Origin: an uncultured Myxococcales bacterium
GTDB lineage: Bacteria > Myxococcota_A > UBA9042
Assembly (NCBI GenBank): GCA_903929795.1
Contig: CAIYWC010000097.1
Location: 124,001-188,000 of the forward strand
Direction: 5' to 3'
Length of the DNA stretch: 64,000 nt
Under the pieces are notes generated by a model. The model ran no database searches, had not been told where the DNA came from, and saw only the letters and a list, made by a program, of their open reading frames with translations. Numbering within the stretch: the first letter of the stretch is position 1; every line of letters begins with the position of its first letter. The position numbers and the translations under genes are program-made. This document shows positions 16,988 to 26,376 of this stretch, piece by piece.

Positions 16988-17470
16988 TTACAAGGCTGGC
17001 GCCATCAAGCGGATTCCGCAGCTGCTGCTGGGCTTGAAGGCGACGGGGACGCCGTCCGCACTCAGCGCAGCGCTCTGGCGAAGCAGCGTAATTTCAAGGC
17101 CTTCTTCGTCATGCTCGCGGCAGGAGCCGTCGACCAAATCGACGATGGTGCCGATGGGTGACAGCACGAACATGCCGAGGAATGCGCCGACCACCGCGCC
17201 GCCTGACGTTGTCGGCTCCGCCGTCGTTTCCGCGTCCTGAAAGCCCGGCGCCTTCGCGCGAATCGTATACGTGTGCGACCGCTTCAACGTCATCGTCCCC
17301 GCAGAGGCGCCGTTGTACACTTCAGTGCCATCCTCGTCTGTCACGACAATTTGCGCGGCGACCGGATAGGAATAGACCGGCACTTGCTGCGTAGTGCCGT
17401 TGAGAATGGTCACGCAGCCGGCGCTCGCCAGCAGCGCGCAGGCCAAAAAGACGTTTGCAAAAGTCCGCAT
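16988..17470 (-). CDS. Small lipoprotein with PEGA-like segment
   Basis: A 160-residue lipoprotein with lipobox LLASAGC. The segment 'QVPVYSYPVAAQIVVTDEDGTEVYNG' in the middle third resembles PEGA-like beta modules and is followed by SGAxxGTMTLKRSHTYTIRAK. A Gly-rich hydrophobic stretch (GGAVVGAFLGMFVLSPIG) could be membrane-inserting or glycine-zipper-like. The start at 17470 has AGGGTGG just upstream. It is the last gene of a four-gene operon, 23 bases after the outer-membrane-like protein. Function unknown. Confidence 0.7.
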   Translation of the reverse strand: MRTFANVFLACALLASAGCVTILNGTTQQVPVYSYPVAAQIVVTDEDGTEVYNGASAGTMTLKRSHTYTIRAKAPGFQDAETTAEPTTSGGAVVGAFLGMFVLSPIGTIVDLVDGSCREHDEEGLEITLLRQSAALSADGVPVAFKPSSSCGIRLMAPAL

Positions 17471-17493
17471 ATCCACCCTTATCTCCCGCAGGT

Positions 17494-18306
17494 TCAAATC
17501 GGGATGCCTATGCCGAGGTCCAACGTGAACCACCAAGGCATGTTGCTGTAATTTTTGGAGAAAAGCACTCCAGTCGCGACACCGGTGTAAAACCACTTCG
17601 GGCCGGGAATTGCCAAGATAATGCCCTGCGCCCCCAGCGAAAACTGTGCGCCAAATCCGGCATTTTGCGGATCGTAGAGGCCCGCTAGCGTCCACTGCGC
17701 GATCGGCGAGCGCGCGTTGCGGGCCTGTACGCGCTGGATGCCGACTTGCAGCGCGAAGATCCCCGGCGCGCTGGTGTGTGGGATGTCCTGAATGTGAATG
17801 AGCTTTCCGCCCGCCAGCAGCGTCCAGTCGGTCCTGCGTACCTGGCAATTGCTGTTCCACGCCTGCACGGAGTGGCCGACGACGCTGGCGCCGGATTTGA
17901 TCCATTCCGTGCCGTAGCTGCGGAGCGAGAGCCCCGCGGTGGCGTCGAACATCGTGAACTGTCCGGCCGTCGGCAGCCAGCGAATGCCGGCGTTCAATGT
18001 CAGCGGGTGCAGGAGTCCGAGCGTGCCCTCGGCAAAGGCGCCCACGCCAAAGCCGATCGAGTCCGCAACACCGCCCATGCTGCCGGCCAACCCGCCGCGC
18101 GCCCAGAGGAAATAGCGGTCGGCGACGACGTCGTTGAGCCGAGCCAGCTTGGCCGGGTCGCTGACGTCGCCGTCGCGTCCGCATTGGACTTCGCGCGCGA
18201 CTTCGCTGGAGACGTCGGTCAGGTCGTCGTCGATCGCCCATGCTTTTGCGGCGCGGCCGAGCAGCAGCACGACGATCGCCGCCTGCATCCGCAGCGTTCG
18301 CATCAT
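17494..18306 (-). CDS. Probable outer-membrane or secreted beta protein, unknown
   Basis: A 270-residue protein with an N-terminal signal sequence (AAIVVLLLGRAAKAWA). The mature part has repeated amphipathic strands rich in Gly, Trp and Tyr and ends in the aromatic-rich stretch NMPWWFTLDLGIGIPI. This suggests a small beta-barrel or surface protein, though no family is recognised. The tandem ATG start overlaps the stop of the preceding lipoprotein gene by ATGA. It sits between three lipoproteins in one operon, which suggests they act together at the outer membrane. Confidence 0.65.
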   Translation of the reverse strand: MMRTLRMQAAIVVLLLGRAAKAWAIDDDLTDVSSEVAREVQCGRDGDVSDPAKLARLNDVVADRYFLWARGGLAGSMGGVADSIGFGVGAFAEGTLGLLHPLTLNAGIRWLPTAGQFTMFDATAGLSLRSYGTEWIKSGASVVGHSVQAWNSNCQVRRTDWTLLAGGKLIHIQDIPHTSAPGIFALQVGIQRVQARNARSPIAQWTLAGLYDPQNAGFGAQFSLGAQGIILAIPGPKWFYTGVATGVLFSKNYSNMPWWFTLDLGIGIPI

Positions 18307-18755
18307 GGATTGGACCCGACCGGCGCGGCGGGCGCGGCGCTTGGGCGCTTGCCGGGGATCCGCTGGACGATGTCCCCGCGCACGCGCACGTGGGCGCAAT
18401 CGGGCAGGACACCGATGAACGTGAAGAATTCCCAGTAGGTGCCACTGGATTCCACCGTCAGGTTTGTCACCGCTTCACCCTTGCGGACGGCGACTTCGCG
18501 GTTGATTTCCTCGCTGATATCGCGGGTTCGGTTTCGCAGGCCGATGGCGCTCCACAGCATGGTGCACGCCAGGTAGTTGACCTTGAGCGTGCCAAGCTTT
18601 TCCAGATCCGCGTCCTTGACGAGCGTGCCGGACTCGTCGCGGAGCGCCGACGACATGGACACCGGGTATAGGCTGTCCTCCGCCGTCACGTAGCTGCGTG
18701 TGCCGCAGGCGCCGCTGGCGAGGAGAACCGCGAAAATAATGGCTTTGCGCATCAT
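18303..18755 (-). CDS. Small lipoprotein
   Basis: A 150-residue lipoprotein with lipobox LLASGAC. The mature domain has the pattern 'INREVAVRKGEAVTNLTVES' and ends its fold with CAHVRVRGDIVQ. This resembles small lipoproteins of unknown role in other Proteobacteria in which a conserved 'GxAVxNLxV...VxGDIV' core recurs. A Pro/Ala-rich tail follows. Both ends overlap neighbours by ATGA, so expression is tightly coupled. Confidence 0.68.
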   Translation of the reverse strand: MMRKAIIFAVLLASGACGTRSYVTAEDSLYPVSMSSALRDESGTLVKDADLEKLGTLKVNYLACTMLWSAIGLRNRTRDISEEINREVAVRKGEAVTNLTVESSGTYWEFFTFIGVLPDCAHVRVRGDIVQRIPGKRPSAAPAAPVGSNP

Positions 18756-19171
18756 GGCTTTTCTCCCACAAGGACGACGACGCCTTCCGCGTAGACGCGC
18801 GATTTGATGCCGGTCGGCCAGCCATAGCTGCGCGTGCGAACGGTCGTGAGCCGGATATCCGCCTGCGGGCCTTTGTCCGCCAGCGCCTTGAGCGCGCCGA
18901 CCGCGAGGCCAGTGTTGTCCGTGACGTCGTGCGTCACCGTCACCTGGTAATTGCCCGACTGGTGGGACGACTGTGCAAAAAACGCCTCGGCCTGACCTTC
19001 GTACTCGCCAACCTGGCGCGTCGGCAGCGGCTTGCCACCGCCCAAGCGGTCCACCGGGGTGAGCAGCACGGGCTGGTGGATACCCTGCAAGATACCCGTT
19101 GCCGGCTTGACGTAGCCCACGCAGCCGGCCGACAGCGCGGTCAGCAGCGGCAAAAAGACCCGGTGATTCAT
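18752..19171 (-). CDS. Small lipoprotein, first gene of operon
   Basis: A 139-residue lipoprotein with lipobox TALSAGC. The mature region is short, with a beta-rich pattern (NYQVTVTHDVTDNTG, VYAEGVVVLVG). I recognise no family; a distant relation to TRL-like small lipoproteins is possible but unproven. It opens the operon that runs through 18303-18755 and 17494-18306 to 16988-17470. The 237-base region upstream is shared with the divergent glycosyltransferase gene. Confidence 0.66.
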   Translation of the reverse strand: MNHRVFLPLLTALSAGCVGYVKPATGILQGIHQPVLLTPVDRLGGGKPLPTRQVGEYEGQAEAFFAQSSHQSGNYQVTVTHDVTDNTGLAVGALKALADKGPQADIRLTTVRTRSYGWPTGIKSRVYAEGVVVLVGEKP

Positions 19172-19408
19172 GAGACTCCTGCGCCCGCAATCAGGCAAAG
19201 TTCGCTGTCAGCACATTTCGTGATGCTAGGACCGGCGATCGGCGGCGACAATCGCATGAACGTGCGACGGCGCGCGGATTTGCACGCCGATGCGCACCGG
19301 CGGTCGCTGCATGACAACCTGCTGAAATTAAACAGTAACCGCCTTGCTTGACGCCCCGATCGCCGCCGTTCAGACTGGCACCGGCTGTCGGAGCGTCTGG
19401 ACCAAGCA

Positions 19409-20926
19409 ATGCATAGTGCGGACCCCATGCTGGCACCCGGCGCGACGGCCCCGCGCGTGCGCCGCCCGACTGTCTGGCTGCTGGCGCTGGCCGCGCTCCT
19501 GCTGGGTTGGCGCGTGCTGGAGCCGCTTGGCCGCGATCAGTCGGTGTTCTACGTGCTGGGCCGCGAGGCGTGGCACGGCCGCTTGCCCTACCGCGACCTG
19601 TTCGAGCATAAGCCCCCGGGAATTTTGCTCATTTACGCGTTCGCGGCGCTGCTGGATGGCGCTGACGGCTGGGCGATCAGTGTCCTGGACACCGTGGCTG
19701 CAGGCCTGACCGCGGCGTTGCTCTTCGATTTCGTCTCCCGGCTCCGTGACCGGCGCGCAGCGTGGCTGGCGGCGTTCGTCTATCTGGCGTGCGGGCGTGC
19801 GCCGTGCTTTGGCGGCTGGTGGGCCACGGGCCAGCCCGAGGCCTTTCAGGATCTCTGCGTCATCACAGCGCTGTGCTGCGGTCAGCGCCACCGCTGGCTG
19901 TGGGCGGGCGTCGCCATGTGGGGCGCGCTGCTGCTGAAATTCACCTACATCGGCTTGGTGCCGGTGCTGCTGCTTTGGGCCGGGCGTTCGGGGGCGCTGC
20001 CGCTGCTGGCAGGGCTCGCGCTGCCGACCGCGCTACTTGTGGCGATCGGGGCGGTTTGCGGCGCGCTGGACCCGGCGTGGCAGGCGGTCATCGGCTTCAA
20101 CATCCGCCACGCGCAGGTGGACGCCGTGCCGTGGCCGCGGCTGCCCAAGGCGCTGCTGCGCGGCGGAACGCGCGTGCTCACGGGAGCGCCGCTCGCGGTT
20201 GTCGCCGGCCTGCTGGGGCTCTTTGCTGCCCGCCAACCGCGCAAGTGGCTGCCGCTGGGTGTGTGGCTGGCGGCGTGCGGGCAGCTGCTGCTGCAGCGCA
20301 AGCTCTGGCTTTGGCACTGGAATCCGCTGATCCTGCCTCTGTGTCTGGCCGCCGGGCTGTACCTGCCGCGCGCGCTCTGGCGGCGGCCGCGCTGGGTGCT
20401 GGCGGCGGCGCTGCTGCTGGCGGTGCCGACCGGGCTGGGAACAGCCCAGGAGGTCGCGCGGCGGCTGGCGCCAGGCAACCGCGTCGACGTGCTGGGGCGC
20501 TATGTCTGGGGCGGCGGCGATTTCTCCGCGCTGGAGGTGGCGGCCGTCGGCCTGCGCGTGCGCGCTCTGGCGCAGCCCGACGACGAGCTGCTGGTGTGGG
20601 GCTTTGAGCCGGGCGTCTACCTGTCCAGCGGCCTGTCGCCGGGTACCCGCTGGCTGTACGACTACCCGCTGACCGTCGGCTTGGCGCCCACAGCGCGCGC
20701 CGCGGCGGTCGCAGAGGTCGTGGCGCGCTTGCCGGCGATCCGCTGGTGGATTGTCTTTCGCAACGATGCGAATGCGCTGGAACATCTCGATTCTAAAACA
20801 GAATTGGCGCAGATCCCCGCGTTGCAGCAGGCGCTGGAACGCGACTACCGCCTCGTCGCGGAGCTGGCGGACGCGGCGATCTATGAACGTGCGCCTACCG
20901 CGGCAGCTGGATCGTCAGGCCGTTGA
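19409..20926 (+). CDS. GT-C family membrane glycosyltransferase (PMT/ArnT-like)
   Basis: A 505-residue polytopic membrane protein, probably about ten transmembrane helices. The first external loop has 'GRDQSVFYVLGREAWHGRLP' followed by YRDLFEHKPPG, with the acidic D43. This matches the dolichol/undecaprenyl-phosphate-sugar-dependent GT-C families (DxxxYxxxGxxxxxGxxPYrDxfxxKPP). It would transfer a sugar from a lipid carrier to a protein or glycolipid on the periplasmic side. The acceptor is unknown. Its 3' end overlaps the convergent STT3-like gene by 32 bases. The start could also be the ATG at 19427. Confidence 0.82.
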   Translation: MHSADPMLAPGATAPRVRRPTVWLLALAALLLGWRVLEPLGRDQSVFYVLGREAWHGRLPYRDLFEHKPPGILLIYAFAALLDGADGWAISVLDTVAAGLTAALLFDFVSRLRDRRAAWLAAFVYLACGRAPCFGGWWATGQPEAFQDLCVITALCCGQRHRWLWAGVAMWGALLLKFTYIGLVPVLLLWAGRSGALPLLAGLALPTALLVAIGAVCGALDPAWQAVIGFNIRHAQVDAVPWPRLPKALLRGGTRVLTGAPLAVVAGLLGLFAARQPRKWLPLGVWLAACGQLLLQRKLWLWHWNPLILPLCLAAGLYLPRALWRRPRWVLAAALLLAVPTGLGTAQEVARRLAPGNRVDVLGRYVWGGGDFSALEVAAVGLRVRALAQPDDELLVWGFEPGVYLSSGLSPGTRWLYDYPLTVGLAPTARAAAVAEVVARLPAIRWWIVFRNDANALEHLDSKTELAQIPALQQALERDYRLVAELADAAIYERAPTAAAGSSGR

Positions 20927-23108
20927 TGACCGCCGCGGCGGAGACCGTCACCGGCGTGGGCTGCCCGGCGTCGCCCAGCCACACCAGCACGGGCGAGGTC
21001 GGCTGCACCTGGCCGGTCGCCTCACTCGGGTAGGGCCAGCGCACATCGACGCGTCCGGCGGCGTCCGCCAACATCTCGCATTCAAAGGAAAATGCCGTTG
21101 CGCCCAGCTGGCGGCCGGTCCCCACGCGCACGTGCGCCCCCGCGGGCAGGCCATCCGCGCGCAGGTGCGCCCCCGCGACCCGCTCATACAGCTGGACCGC
21201 CGGCACACGGCGCCCCGCGACCTCCAGCGTCAGCCGCGAGCCGGCCTGCAGCTGCAGCCCGTCCAGGCACGGACCGCTTGGGCGCCGCGAGCCCTGAAAC
21301 GCTACAAGATGCACGAGGTTGGACTGCGCGAACGCCGGGCCTGGCTGAGCGTCTGGATCATCCGCCGGCGCCGTCAGCAGCCCTGGGATCGGCTGGCGCG
21401 TCGTCGCCTGAAACGCGCGGAGCTCGTGGGCATCGGACGGCGTTGTCAGCAGGTAGCGCAGGCGTTTGCGCACCATCGCGTCCTGCAAAAGCGCGCCGTC
21501 CGCGCTGTACAGCCAGGCAAAACTGTCCAGGATGTGCTGCACATACACCGACGACTCTGGCGCGGCGACGAAGTTGTTCGTATAGGTCGGCCGGTCGCCC
21601 AGCGCGGCGATCCAAAAGCCGTTGGACCACAGCGACAGCACGCCCCACGCCGGCCGCTCCTCCTTGACCCGGGACGTGTGCGTGTCCAGCCAGGCCAGGA
21701 CTTCGGTCACGGCCTGGGTCGACGTCCAAACCAGTGTTTTCGCTTGATAATTGCGGGCCGGCTCCACCGCAAGCAGCGCCACCAGCAGCGCGCCCAGGCC
21801 CGCCGCCAGCCGCTGCGTCCGCGCCCGGGCCGGCTGCAGCCAAGCGACCACCGGCTCGACCAGCGCCGCCAGCCCGACACACAGCGCGATGACCGCCAAA
21901 TGGCTGAAATACTTGGCCTGAATCGCGAACGCCGGCGCCACCAGCCAGACGTGAGCCGCGAGCAGCCGCGTCGTGGGATCCGCGTCCGGCCGGCGCGCCT
22001 TGTGCAGCACCCACAGCCAACCTCCTGGAATCAGAAAGAAAGCCCAGGTCAGCTTGCCCGACCACCAGCCCGGCGTCGTCTGCCAAATCGCCGCCCATTC
22101 GTTGGTCAGCCGCCCGGCAAAGCGGCCCTGCAGCACGTCAAGCCACGCGCGCGCCGTCGGCACGATGCCGAGGATGATCAGCGGCACGAGGATGCCGGCG
22201 GCGATCAGCAACCACGCGCGCTGCTTGCGATTTTTGGGATCCAGCGCGTCGGGCAGCAGCAGCCACATCGCGCCCGCGACCGCCGCGACCACCAGCGCCA
22301 GTGCCGGCGGCAGCCAAGTGTTCGCCAGCAGTGCGGTCGTACCCGCGCACTGCGTCGCCAGCAGGTGAAACGCCAGACCGAGCGCGCCCGCCGTCAACCC
22401 CGCGATCGCGCCCACGCGCGCGAACGGCCGCGCATGCGTGCCCGCGATCGCGGCCAGCAGCCCCGCGGCGGGCGCCGCCGCCAGCGTCACCGTCACCGTC
22501 ACCAGCGCCGACGGAAAGCTGGCCAGCGCAAACGCTCCCACGCCACCCGCCAGCAGCCCCGCGCGCAGCGGCCGCGCCGGGTCCGCCAGCGCCAGCAGCA
22601 TCGCCGCCACAACCAGCGGGTCCAACACGTGGTGGTCCATACGCCCGGCCATGCTCGCGTCCACCGCGATGGGCAACAGCGCCACGCACGCCGCCAGCGA
22701 CAAGCCAAAGACCTGTCCGCGTTTGCGCCCGAGTCGCCACGCCAGGAACGCCGCCAGCACGCCCAGCAGGGGCACGGCGATGACGCCTCCGCCCAGCGCG
22801 ATCCGCTCCGCCGCGTCCGGACCCGGCGTGAACGCGCCGGCCAGGGCCATGAGCCCGGCAAAGCCGACCGGCAGCTGGCTGCAGACCTGCGCGTCGGGGA
22901 AATTCTGGAAAGGATCGGTGTAGCCCAGACCCGGCGCACCTTGGGTCAGCCGGACGGCGCGGCGCAAGTGCAAGTAGGGGTCCGCCTCATACAGCTGCAC
23001 CCGCGGCCCCGCCAGCGCTTGCGGCGCCGTGTGCATCCGCAGCGCCCAGCCGGCAAGCAGCAGCGTCGCGAGCCCGATCGGCAGCAGCAGGGAGCGCGTC
23101 CTGACCAT
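20895..23108 (-). CDS. STT3/PglB-like oligosaccharyltransferase homologue
   Basis: A 737-residue protein with about 11-13 transmembrane helices and a C-terminal soluble domain from about residue 455. The first loop has EADPYLHLR (D43), and the second acidic motif is MAGRMDHH (D158); both bind the metal in STT3/PglB/AglB enzymes. The external-loop region has NEW near residue 337, resembling the catalytic Glu region. At the place of the WWDYG sequon-binding motif it reads LWSNGFW (494-499) followed by DRPTYTNN. N-glycosylation of proteins is thus plausible but with altered acceptor recognition. The ATG at 23108 has GGGGAG upstream. Confidence 0.82.
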   Translation of the reverse strand: MVRTRSLLLPIGLATLLLAGWALRMHTAPQALAGPRVQLYEADPYLHLRRAVRLTQGAPGLGYTDPFQNFPDAQVCSQLPVGFAGLMALAGAFTPGPDAAERIALGGGVIAVPLLGVLAAFLAWRLGRKRGQVFGLSLAACVALLPIAVDASMAGRMDHHVLDPLVVAAMLLALADPARPLRAGLLAGGVGAFALASFPSALVTVTVTLAAAPAAGLLAAIAGTHARPFARVGAIAGLTAGALGLAFHLLATQCAGTTALLANTWLPPALALVVAAVAGAMWLLLPDALDPKNRKQRAWLLIAAGILVPLIILGIVPTARAWLDVLQGRFAGRLTNEWAAIWQTTPGWWSGKLTWAFFLIPGGWLWVLHKARRPDADPTTRLLAAHVWLVAPAFAIQAKYFSHLAVIALCVGLAALVEPVVAWLQPARARTQRLAAGLGALLVALLAVEPARNYQAKTLVWTSTQAVTEVLAWLDTHTSRVKEERPAWGVLSLWSNGFWIAALGDRPTYTNNFVAAPESSVYVQHILDSFAWLYSADGALLQDAMVRKRLRYLLTTPSDAHELRAFQATTRQPIPGLLTAPADDPDAQPGPAFAQSNLVHLVAFQGSRRPSGPCLDGLQLQAGSRLTLEVAGRRVPAVQLYERVAGAHLRADGLPAGAHVRVGTGRQLGATAFSFECEMLADAAGRVDVRWPYPSEATGQVQPTSPVLVWLGDAGQPTPVTVSAAAVINGLTIQLPR

Positions 23109-23283
23109 GTCACTCCCCGCGGGCCGGTGCGAAAGCCGCTGCGGGAGCGTGGTTCGGCGCGTCGCCGGTGTCAATGGCGCGGGCCACGCGGCACCGTCTT
23201 GACCCGCAGATCGCCCCGGTTCAGACTTCACAGACGTCGGGTAGATCGCATCATTTCACTCACCATCGATGAAGAGGCGCCAG

Positions 23284-26200
23284 ATGACCAGGGCAGAGCT
23301 GGAGAACAAAGCCCGCACGATCGTCGACGCCGTGGCCCACGATCCCCGCCGTCGTCTGCAGTTGCGGCTGGATTTTTACGCCAAGTACGGGAACGCTGCA
23401 GGCGCACCACCGGCGGGGGTTGGTAACTCGGAAGTCGCTTTTCTTCAATGGGAAATTGATCGCGGCGTTTTGGGTGGCAGGCCGGGCACGCAGCCGAGCG
23501 CGTGGTGGCAGGCGGTCAACCTGGACCTGTGCTATGCGGTGGAGCTGGCGCGTTTGGCGTGGGAAGACGGCGCCGCGCCGCTGCCGTGGCCGCGGACGGT
23601 GGGCGCGTGGCTGGACTTCCTCGCGCAGCCGACGCCAGAGCGCTGGTACACGGCGCACAACACCTCGATTATTCAAGGCTATCTCGATCACGTGGCGCTG
23701 GCGCAGGCCGAGGACCCGCGCGAACAGAATTTCATCAACATCGTGCTGTACCGCGTCCTGTACGCCCAGGCGCTTGTGTCGGACGTGACGATGTGGGGCG
23801 AACTGGGTGAATTGGCTGCGAATCCCGCGCTGCCGGCCGTCGCGCTGGTGACCCACCTGCCGGCGTTCTATCCCAAGGACTACCCGCTGAGCGACAAGGA
23901 TTGGCGCAACTTGCAGGGACGCAATGATTCGCTTGAGGATTTTGGCGTGCGGCTGCTCGATGGCGACCTGATCTTGCCGTGGCTGGAACAGTTGTACACG
24001 TGGTCGGCGGACTGGAACCAGATTCCCCAGTTGAAATCGCTGGTTCACAGGGGATCGCCGAGCTATCCGGACATGCCCAAACTGGATCTCGGCGCGCATG
24101 GACCCAAGCAAAAAATCGCCATTTTGGGCGGCGGTGTGGCGGCGCTGACGGCGGCGTGGGAGCTGACCAGCTACGCCGGCTGGCAGGACCAGTACGACAT
24201 CACCCTCTACCAGCAAGGCTGGCGGCTGGGCGGAAAAATGGCCGGCGGGCGCGGGCCGAACGGCCGCGTGGAGGAGCTGGGTCTGCACCTACTGCTTGGC
24301 TTTTACGTCAATGCTTTTCCGATGTTTGAGGATGTCTACCGCGAGCGGACCGCGCGCAAGCTGGCGCCGCACAGCCCGTTCCGCGCGCTGCAGGACGCGC
24401 TGCAGCCCAACAATGGCACGCTGCTGGTGCACTGGAATGCCGACCGGGGTCACTGGGACAACTGGCCACTGATCTTTCCGCCCAGCACAGGCTATCCGGG
24501 CGATGGCCCGCCGCTCAGCACGTGGGCGCTTTTGGAGCGCGGCATCGCGATTGGCTTGGAGACGATGCTCGCGAGCCCGTACGCGTCGCACAGCAATCCG
24601 GTGGTGGAGTGGATTCTCGGACACTTCTTTCCCGCGGACGGCGCGCTGCCCAATCCCGTGAAACCGCCGGCGAGGCATCCAAGTAACCCGATCTCCCTGA
24701 TTTCCGGACTGATTTCCACGGCCATCGACAAGCTGGAGCACCGCGCCGAGGCGGGAATTGCCGAATTCCTGCAAGCGGCGCACGCGGAAGTGGACCAGCT
24801 TCAGCGGCATGAACCGGCGTTTTTCCGCGCGCTGGCCAAGCTGCTGCGCGAGCTGGCCAACCGCCTGGAGCGCGAGCTGGATGACGCGGAGTCATCGGCG
24901 GCACAACACTTGGGCCACATGCTGGTGCTCGCGGATTTTGGCGCGGCGCTGCTGACCGGACTTTTTGAGGACGTATACGACGCGGCATCGGGCAAGTTTC
25001 TGTATCGAAAGGTGAATCATCTGGACTTCCGGGCGTGGCTGACCCAGCACGGGGCGCACGACGAGACGCTGTACTCGCCGATGGTGACGTTTTTCTACAC
25101 CGGGACGTTCGAGGCGCTGGCCGACAACAACGACACCGGCGGGCTGCTCGCCGCGGGCACGGCGCTGCAGTTCGCGATCCCGGCGATCGGCTACAAGGGC
25201 TCGTTTTGCTACCAGCTGCGGCTCGGCACAGCGGACACACTGATCCTGCCGACCTACCAGGTGCTGGCGGCTCGCGGCGTGAAATTTGAGTTCTTCCAAA
25301 AGGTTACGGACCTCGAGTACGACGGCAAACAGCAGATCCAGCGCGTGAAGCTGGAGCGGCAAGTGGACCTCGCGGTGGCGCAGTACGACCCGGTGACATG
25401 GGTCAAGGACACGCCGGCGTGGCCCAACGCGCCGCTGTGGGGGCAGCTCAATCCCGGGCAGGCCGCTGAGCTGCAGGACCGCAAAATCAATCTGGAATCG
25501 CCGTGGACCGACTGGCAGGGCACCGCGCGCGTACTCGAACTGGGCGCCGATTTCGATCAGGTGATCCTGGGCATTCCGGCCAAGGCGCTGGAGCTGGCGG
25601 CGCCGACGCTGCTGAAGCTGCCGAACTGGCGCCAGATGGTGGACAAGATCCACACGGCGCAGGTCCAGTCCGTACAGCTGTGGTTTGACAAGGATATGGC
25701 GGGGTTGGGCTACATCGACGCCGACTGGGGCATGGCGCCCAAGGACTGCGCGGCCAACGTGGTGACCTATGCGAACCCGATGTTCTCGTGGCTCGACCAG
25801 AGCCACATCATCCGCAACGAGGACTGGCCGGGCGAGCCGCCCAAGACGCTGCTCATGTTCACCGGCATCCTGCCCGATGAGCTGGTGGTCCCGCCGTACA
25901 CGGACACGCGCTTTCCGGCCGAGATGGTCGACCGCGTCCGCACACTGAACTGGCAGTGGCTGATGGACAACATGGGCTGGTTTCTCAAGTCCGCGACCGC
26001 CAAGGCTTATCCGTCGGGCATCGACATGCGGCTGCTGCGCGCGGTTTCGGCGGCGACCGATGGCCGCATCAAGTACGCGGAGCAGTTCTTCTCCGCGGCG
26101 GTCAGCCCGTCCGACCGCTACGTCATCGCCGTTCCCGGCACCGAACAGTACCGCCTCCGGCCGGACGGCTCGGGGTTCGGCAACCTCTGGCTCGTCGGCG

Positions 26201-26340
26201 ATTGGACCGACTACGGCGTGAACATCGGCTACATGGAAGGCTGCGTCGTCTCGGCGCACAAGGCGGTGCGCGCGCTGCGTGGGTCGCTCGGTCGCACGGC
26301 GGCGCGGCGAATGTGGACGGACCGACTGGCGGATTGGTAA
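23284..26340 (+). CDS. Large FAD-dependent amine-oxidase/desaturase-like oxidoreductase
   Basis: A 1018-residue protein. Residues about 280-320 hold a Rossmann dinucleotide-binding motif IAILGGGVAALTAAWEL and the following RLGGKMAGGRG, typical of amine oxidase/phytoene desaturase-type flavoproteins. The C-terminus has the matching second FAD motif LWLVGDWTDYG and 'GYMEGCVVSAHKAVRAL'. The first ~275 residues form a separate Trp-rich helical region I do not recognise. A helical insertion of about 150 residues (near 470-590) interrupts the substrate domain. The start at 23284 is preferred over 23269 because GAGG lies 6 bases upstream. No pathway genes flank it, so the substrate is unknown. Confidence 0.8.
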   Translation: MTRAELENKARTIVDAVAHDPRRRLQLRLDFYAKYGNAAGAPPAGVGNSEVAFLQWEIDRGVLGGRPGTQPSAWWQAVNLDLCYAVELARLAWEDGAAPLPWPRTVGAWLDFLAQPTPERWYTAHNTSIIQGYLDHVALAQAEDPREQNFINIVLYRVLYAQALVSDVTMWGELGELAANPALPAVALVTHLPAFYPKDYPLSDKDWRNLQGRNDSLEDFGVRLLDGDLILPWLEQLYTWSADWNQIPQLKSLVHRGSPSYPDMPKLDLGAHGPKQKIAILGGGVAALTAAWELTSYAGWQDQYDITLYQQGWRLGGKMAGGRGPNGRVEELGLHLLLGFYVNAFPMFEDVYRERTARKLAPHSPFRALQDALQPNNGTLLVHWNADRGHWDNWPLIFPPSTGYPGDGPPLSTWALLERGIAIGLETMLASPYASHSNPVVEWILGHFFPADGALPNPVKPPARHPSNPISLISGLISTAIDKLEHRAEAGIAEFLQAAHAEVDQLQRHEPAFFRALAKLLRELANRLERELDDAESSAAQHLGHMLVLADFGAALLTGLFEDVYDAASGKFLYRKVNHLDFRAWLTQHGAHDETLYSPMVTFFYTGTFEALADNNDTGGLLAAGTALQFAIPAIGYKGSFCYQLRLGTADTLILPTYQVLAARGVKFEFFQKVTDLEYDGKQQIQRVKLERQVDLAVAQYDPVTWVKDTPAWPNAPLWGQLNPGQAAELQDRKINLESPWTDWQGTARVLELGADFDQVILGIPAKALELAAPTLLKLPNWRQMVDKIHTAQVQSVQLWFDKDMAGLGYIDADWGMAPKDCAANVVTYANPMFSWLDQSHIIRNEDWPGEPPKTLLMFTGILPDELVVPPYTDTRFPAEMVDRVRTLNWQWLMDNMGWFLKSATAKAYPSGIDMRLLRAVSAATDGRIKYAEQFFSAAVSPSDRYVIAVPGTEQYRLRPDGSGFGNLWLVGDWTDYGVNIGYMEGCVVSAHKAVRALRGSLGRTAARRMWTDRLADW

Positions 26341-26376
26341 GCCAGGTCAGCGGGCGATTCTGGGAGGTCACACCGG

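Noticed and set aside
20751-23426. An 891-codon open frame on the plus strand antisense to the STT3-like gene
   Set aside because: It is Arg/Gln/Pro-rich with no domain motif, and it mirrors the strong codon bias of the well-supported minus-strand gene. Such shadows are common at this GC content.
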